Assembly: GCA_958009055.1 (NCBI GenBank)
Contig: OY253652.1
Coordinates: 248,001-312,000 of the forward strand
Length of the DNA: 64,000 nt
Reading direction: 5' to 3'
Origin: Choricystis sp. odSpoLacu1
Lineage: Eukaryota; Chlorophyta; Trebouxiophyceae
In this document: piece after piece, positions 59,375-64,000 of the stretch
Layout of the letters: each line of letters begins with the position of its first letter
Numbering within the stretch: position 1 is the first letter of the stretch
Notes under the pieces: model-generated
Databases searched by the model: none
What the model saw: only the letters and a program-made list of their open reading frames with translations
What the model was told of the DNA's origin: nothing
Made by a program: the position numbers and the translations under genes

Positions 59375-62300
59375 ATGCCCTCGCCCGACCCCACCCCCGG
59401 TGGACCCTCTGCCCGCCTCTGGGCCGCCTCCCGCCCCGCCGCCCTGGCCACGCTGCATGGCCACCCCTTTGTGCGGCGCCTGGCGGACGGCAGCCTGGAG
59501 GAGGGGGTGTGGGCGAGGTTTGTGGGGCAGGACGCTGCGTTTTTGGGCGGGTTTCGGCGAGCCTACGGCGCGGCCGCGGCCGCAGCGGCAGCAGCTGGCG
59601 ATGTGGATGCTGAGGCGACCTGTCTCCGTCTGCAGCAAGCGGTGGATGACGAACTGAAACTGCATGCACGCGCCGGGTGTGGTGATGGTGCGACCGTCGC
59701 CACGCTGCCTGCCACAGATTCTTATTGCTCTTTTCTAGAGTCCGCCTCCCAATCACACAATGTGGCCACCATCTTGGCCGCCATGGCCCCCTGCTCACGC
59801 CTGTACGGGTTCCTGGGGGTGGAACTGCAGCGCGCTGGGTGCTGCGCGACCGCGACCGCGGACGGGCGCGTGTGGATCGAGACGTACGCGGGGACCGCGT
59901 ACCATGAGGCTGTCGTGACCAAGGAAGCGTTGCTGGATCGACTTGTGGGCGACGATTGTGGGTTGGAAGGTGAGTGTGAAGGAAAAGAGAGGTGAACACG
60001 GTTTCGTCACACAATCGCGCCGTTTTCGCCGCCGCATGCGCCGCCCGCCCCCCCCCCCCCCCGCTGGCCACAGTCGCCCGCGCCGCCGCCGCCCTGGCGG
60101 CGGCTGGTCGAGTATTGACACGGGTGCCTGTGGCGGCAGCAGCGTCGGTTCACCTTGCAACGGCTCCTCTCCCCGCACCCCCAGCCCGCCTCGGCCGTCT
60201 GTACGCGACGGCCGTCTCCCACGAGGCCGCCTTCTTCGATGCTGCGGGTGCCGCCCCTCTCAGTCGCCACCTGCGCGCCCTGGTGGTCGACTTTGACGAC
60301 ACACTGACCGTGCGTGACTCGACGCGGGACGTGATCGGCGCGGCGCTGGCGGCCGCGCCGTCGCAAGCAGCGCGGACCGCCAAGGAAGCCACCCGGGACG
60401 CCCTGGTGGCGCAGTACGTTCGTGAGAGGGAGGCTGTGTTTGAGGCCCACCTGCCGCCTCCAGGCACGCCGTTCGATGGTGCGACTGTCGCCACTTTCCT
60501 CACCGCGCTCTCGTCTTTCGACCGCACAGCCAACGCGCGCGCGTTTGCTTCCGGCCTGCTGACCGGCGCGACGCCGTCCTCCCTGGCTATCGCGGGGGCC
60601 GCCGTGCCCCTGCGCCCCGGGGCGGCGGTCGCCCTGGCGGCGGCAGTCGGGGCGGGCGTCCCCGTTGGCGTCCTCTCAGTCTCGTGGTCGACAGACCTAG
60701 TGGTCGCCGCCCTCACAACCGCCGGCGTCCCCGCCCCGACGCGCGGTGCGTGGCCACCCACCCCGCTGGCGGCCGGCCCTGGCGTCGTCGTCACCGCCAA
60801 CGACGTGGAGGCGGGAGGGGCGAGCGTCGCGCGGCGGGTCGAGTGCGCCGACGACAAGGCGTCCTCCCTGGCCGCCCTGACGGCGAATGATGACATTGAC
60901 GACTCCGGTGTCGTCGTCTACGTGGGAGATGCGCCCTCCGACGTGGGCGCCCTGCTGGCCGCGGACGTGGGCATCGTGATCGGCGAGTCGGCCACCACGC
61001 GCCGCGTGCTGGCCGCGCTGGCCATCCCCCTGGCCCCCCTGGCGGCAGCGCCCGCCGACTTTGGCAAGCGAGACGCGGGAGCTATCCCCACCCTCTACCA
61101 CGCGGCCGGGTGGGATGAGGTGGCCGCGTTTCTGTTTGGTGCTCTGAACACGCCCCCTCCCACCCCACCCTCCCCACCCCCGCGCCTCCTGTCCATCGCG
61201 GGCTCCGACTCGGGCGGCGGCGCCGGCATCCAGGCCGACATCAAGACGGCGGCCGCGCTGGGGGTGTACGCCGCGACCGCCCTCACAGCGGTCACCGTCC
61301 AAAACACGCGCGGCGTGGCGGCCATCCACCCTCTGCCCCCCGCCACCGTCGCGTCCCAAATCTCCGCCGTGCTGGATGATGTGGGGACGGACGCCATCAA
61401 GTCGGGCATGCTGGGCACAGCCGAGATTGTGGCGGCAGTGGCTGCAGAGTTGGGGGCGAGGCGCTCGTGCGGCACCCTCCCCCCTTTCGTCTTGGACCCA
61501 GTCCTGGTGGCCACCTCGGGCGACGCCCTGGCCTCCACTGGCGTCGCAGATGCTGTCCGCACCCTCCTGCTGCCCCTGGCCACCGTGGTCACGCCCAACG
61601 TGGCCGAGGCGGCTGCTTTGTTGGGCAGAAAGGAGAGCGACCTGCTCTCCCTCGCCGCTCGCGTCGCTGCAGCCGCCGACCTGGTGTCTCTGGGCGCCAC
61701 CTGGGCCCTCGTCAAGGGTGGACACGCCGACGACGGCGCCACCGTCGTCGACGTGCTGCACGATGGTACTCGCGCCCGGCTGTTGAGAAGCCATCGCGTC
61801 GACACGCGCGCGTCCCACGGCACCGGCTGCACCCTGGCCTCCGCCCTCGCCTCCGGCCTTGCGCGCGGCCTGTCCGTCCCGGCCGCCGCAGCAGCCGCCA
61901 AAGCGTACGTGACGGGAGCTCTGGCCGCCAGCGCGGGCGTGGGGGAGGCGCTGGGGGCCGGCCCCCAGTGGCCGATGAACCATGCTTTCGCCACCACCGA
62001 CTGGCGCCGCCCGGCCGCCGCCTGGCCGGTGGCCGCCCCCACCGATTACAGGCTCTACGTCGTCACCGACCCCGCGTTGGACGCGGCGGCCGGGCGCACC
62101 GCTGCGGCCGGCGTGGCGGCCGCGGTCAAAGGGGGCGCGACGATTGTGCAGGTTCGTGCAAAAGACGCGTCCCCCGCCTCCCTCGTAGAGGATGCGACCG
62201 CCTGCGTGGCCGCAGCCGGCGCCGCCGCCCCCGTCCTCGTCAACGACCGCGTGGATGCAGCCCTGGGGGCGGGCGCGGCAGGGGCACACGTGGGCCAAAG

Positions 62301-62703
62301 CGACCTGCCCGCCCCCGCCGCGCGCACCGCCCTCGGCCACGGCCGCCTGCTGGGCGTGTCTGTCAAGACGCCGGAACAAGCGGTGGCCGCCCAGGCCGCG
62401 GGCGCGGACTATGTGGGGGCGGGGGCTGTGTTCCCGACAGGCACCAAGGACGCCACTGTGATCGGCCTGGCAGGCCTGGCCGCCATCGCGGCAGCCATCC
62501 ACATCCCGGTCGTCGCCATTGGAGGCATAAACGCCACCAACGCGGGCGCCTGCATCCGGGCGGGCGCGGCGGGCGTGGCGGTCGTGAGCGCGGTGTTTGG
62601 GGAGGTGGACGTTGCAGCTGCCGCGGCGCGCGTGCGCGCAGCTGTGGACGCTGCGCTGGAGGAGCAGGAGGCGGATTACGAGGCAGAGGCGGCGTGCGGT
62701 TGA
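59375..62703 (+). CDS. Four-domain thiamin enzyme TenA-HAD-ThiD-ThiE (TH2+TH1 fusion)
   Basis: Two exons (59375-59969, 60185-62703; 215-nt intron, phase 1) give 1037 residues. 1-200: TenA_E-like helical domain (HPFVRRLADGSLEEGVWARF, ELKLHARAG). About 228-505: HAD phosphatase (LVVDFDDTLTVRDS, VYVGDAPSDVGAL). This pair equals plant TH2, a thiamin monophosphate phosphatase. About 530-805: ThiD HMP/HMP-P kinase (SIAGSDSGGGAGIQADIKTA, SGMLGTAEIV, SHGTGCTLASALASGLARG with the catalytic Cys). About 818-1030: ThiE thiamin phosphate synthase (YVVTDPALD, VLVNDRVDAALGAGAAGAHV, GAGAVFPTGTKDA, IPVVAIGGINATNAG). This pair equals plant TH1. HAD, ThiD and ThiE are in one uninterrupted exon, so the fusion does not depend on splice guesses. 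No clear transit peptide. Confidence 0.95.
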
Positions 62704-62778
62704 TGCGTTGATAATACATGCTGCTGCTCGGTTTTAACTTACACGAACACTTGTGATGAAGGACGACACGATCGTTTT

Positions 62779-63234
62779 CTATTCGACCTTCTTTGTCACC
62801 ACGTGTGCCGCCACCCCCACCGCGATGCCCGCCGCCGCCCCCCCTACCGCCGCCGTGGCCAGGCCCATGCTGCCTGCGCCAAGCAGCGCGCCCAGAGTGG
62901 CGCCCGGGGGGGCGCCATAGACAAAGGCGAAGCGGTCGGTGCGGTGTTGGCCCGCGTTGTAGTGCAGCCGGTACACACGGTCGGTCACGCCCTCCTCATC
63001 CAGCGTCCCTATCTTGAGGGCGCACACAGCGGTCAGCACGGAGGTGCCGGCATAAAAGCAGGTGGCCACCGTGCGCAGCGCGGGCGGCATGACGGGGCGT
63101 CCTCTCAGCGCGCGCGCGGTGGCCAGGGCGACGCCTCCGATGGAGGCGACTTGCGCCGACTTGGCAGCACAGTGAGTCAGCAGGCGCAACGGGGCGTCCC
63201 GCCCTGGGACGTAGTCTGCTTCGGATGGGGCCAT
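62779..63234 (-). CDS. Small membrane-associated protein of unknown function
   Basis: Intronless, 151 residues, starting MAPSEADYVPGRDAPLRLL. Three hydrophobic or Gly/Ala-rich stretches: SAQVASIGGVALATARAL, AGTSVLTAVCALKIG, and a glycine-zipper-like C-terminal pair (GATLGALLGAGSMGLATAAV, AAAGIAVGVAAHVV). Between them is a polar loop (RVYRLHYNAGQHRTDRFAF). It resembles small plant DUF1757-like mitochondrial or plastid membrane proteins, but I am not sure of the family. Tail to tail with the thiamin gene, 75 bases apart. Confidence 0.6.
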   Translation of the reverse strand: MAPSEADYVPGRDAPLRLLTHCAAKSAQVASIGGVALATARALRGRPVMPPALRTVATCFYAGTSVLTAVCALKIGTLDEEGVTDRVYRLHYNAGQHRTDRFAFVYGAPPGATLGALLGAGSMGLATAAVGGAAAGIAVGVAAHVVTKKVE

Positions 63235-63280
63235 GCTTGGCAATGCGTGTTGTTTTGACACTCTCCAGCCTCCTCTCTCT

Positions 63281-64000
63281 TCACCCCTCCCCCAACACGC
63301 CGCGCTCCCGCTGCAGCTTGCTGACCAGCCACAGGTCGGTCAGGCTCTCCACCACCGGCACCCCCGCCTTGGCGGCGGTCGCTTCGGCGCTGGCGTCGTC
63401 GTCAGTGTCTTCCTCATCATCATCGCTCGCGCCCAGCGCGGCCGCGAGCCGCCCCCACTCGGCCACCGCGTCGCGGGGGGGGGGGGGCACCCGTGCCGCC
63501 TCCCTCCTCCCCGATCAACAGGGAGCGAGGCGCGCCTGGGGCCCGGCGCCCGGCCACGCGCACGTCCAGCACGACGGCTGACGGGGCGGGGGGCAGCGTG
63601 AGCAGCGCGACAAGCCAGCCGGTGGGCTTGTTGTTGGCGTCCGTTTCTCCATCAAACAGCAACGGCACGACCGCACCCCCCACGCTCACACTGCCTGTGA
63701 CGACCTCCAGCGCGGCAGCCGCAGGCAACGTGTTGCCACGCGCGTCGCGCGCCCCCACGCGCACAGACACAGTCGCACAGCCCCCCCCCACGCGCGCGGG
63801 TGGCCACGCCACCACCGTCGCCCCCGGGTCGGCGGGCCCGGGCGCCACATAGAAGCCGTAGGGCTAGTCAGCGACCGGGGTGGCGGCGGCGCCGGCGGTG
63901 GCCACGACGTGCAGGCGCGCGCCCCCCGCACGCGTCGGCGTCAAAGAGACAGAGTACGTGCCGTCGCCCCTGTCCACGACGCCCCCATCCACCCTGCTGC
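63281..64000 (-). CDS. Filamin-repeat protein, partial (5' end outside window)
   Basis: The minus strand from the window edge reads a filamin/ABP280-type Ig repeat end (VVDRGDGTYSVSLTPTRAGG, ARLHVVA). A second repeat follows (VSVRVGARDARGNTLPA ... NKPTGWLVALLTLP ... APGAPRSLLIGEE), then an acidic C-terminal tail (SDDDEEDTDDDASAE) ending at 63281. An in-frame TAG (63866-63864) interrupts the spot where filamin repeats have SPF-like residues (here stop-PYGFYVAPGPADP). The frame also slips at G13 (63475-63487). Either errors or a decaying copy; filamin repeats occur in many unrelated algal proteins, so the full protein is unknown. Confidence 0.6.

Noticed and set aside
59970..60184. Possible TPP riboswitch in the thiamin gene intron or upstream region
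   Set aside because: None of the conserved aptamer boxes (CUGAGA and the GAUC..GGAUAAUGCC type) is visible; the intron is simply GC-rich.
60697..62502. 600-codon minus-strand open frame opposite the thiamin gene
   Set aside because: Antisense shadow with no recognisable domain and Gly/Arg bias.
1..64000. Bacterial or viral origin of the segment
   Set aside because: Regular GT-AG introns, chlorophyll b, EMC, NDC80, POLD4 and plastid genes show a eukaryotic green-lineage nuclear genome.

Overview
This is a gene-dense, very GC-rich nuclear segment of a small photosynthetic eukaryote. It holds about 39 protein genes on both strands in 64 kb. Most have short GT-AG introns, typically with a GTGAGT donor and a C/T-rich acceptor tract of the ccccacag type. 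Intergenic gaps are often under 150 bases and are rich in T and A runs. Plant-type families place it in the green lineage: a chlorophyllide a oxygenase-like protein, a TGD1-type permease, DEG9, a plant-type heme oxygenase and a TH2/TH1-type thiamin enzyme. The CAO-like protein has only the mononuclear-iron half, as in the two-subunit CAO described for Micromonas, so a prasinophyte-grade alga is the best guess. The exact lineage cannot be read from this window.

Layout. 1-4423: 3' part of a UPL1-like HECT ubiquitin ligase. 5.1-8.6 kb: a possible cyclin-fold protein, then a GST and an ACT-domain protein whose start codons overlap head to head. 8.9-16.8 kb: chloroplast and lipid genes (LPEAT-type acyltransferase, membrane protein, DUF1995 protein, TGD1 permease, CAO-like subunit) and a NUDT14-like Nudix hydrolase. 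16.9-31 kb: LRR membrane protein, an unrecognised disordered protein, a degenerate DEAH helicase-like protein, a PLP enzyme of the methionine gamma-lyase/aluminium-resistance family, a RanBP2 zinc-finger protein, an EH-domain (Eps15-like) protein and MIF. 31-46.7 kb: Ycf21-like chorismate lyase, DEG9, EMC2, a bromodomain protein, an SRF-type MADS protein, POLD4, malic enzyme, COQ3, heme oxygenase, RMD5/GID2 RING protein and a GNAT. 46.7-64 kb: a TRF4-like pseudo-nucleotidyltransferase with RS region, anthranilate synthase I, a three-domain FKBP-TPR protein, CHID1-like, F-box, NDC80, CBS-domain protein, a four-domain thiamin enzyme, a small membrane protein and a filamin-repeat protein cut by the window end.

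Strongest observations: TenA, HAD, ThiD and ThiE fused in one gene at 59375-62703, which would join the plant TH2 and TH1 proteins; a CAO2-like protein without any Rieske centre; a divergent gene pair sharing a CATG start; a 65-bp inverted repeat around a GC-rich insert in the DEG9 intron; and a catalytically degenerate poly(A)-polymerase-like protein with an RS linker and three C-terminal repeats.

Caution: at least ten otherwise well conserved genes need a one-base correction to stay in frame, usually at a G/C homopolymer or GC-dinucleotide tract. This looks like residual assembly error rather than gene decay. Such genes are annotated as CDS with the suspected site named. I recognised no tRNA, rRNA, CRISPR array or classical transposon.
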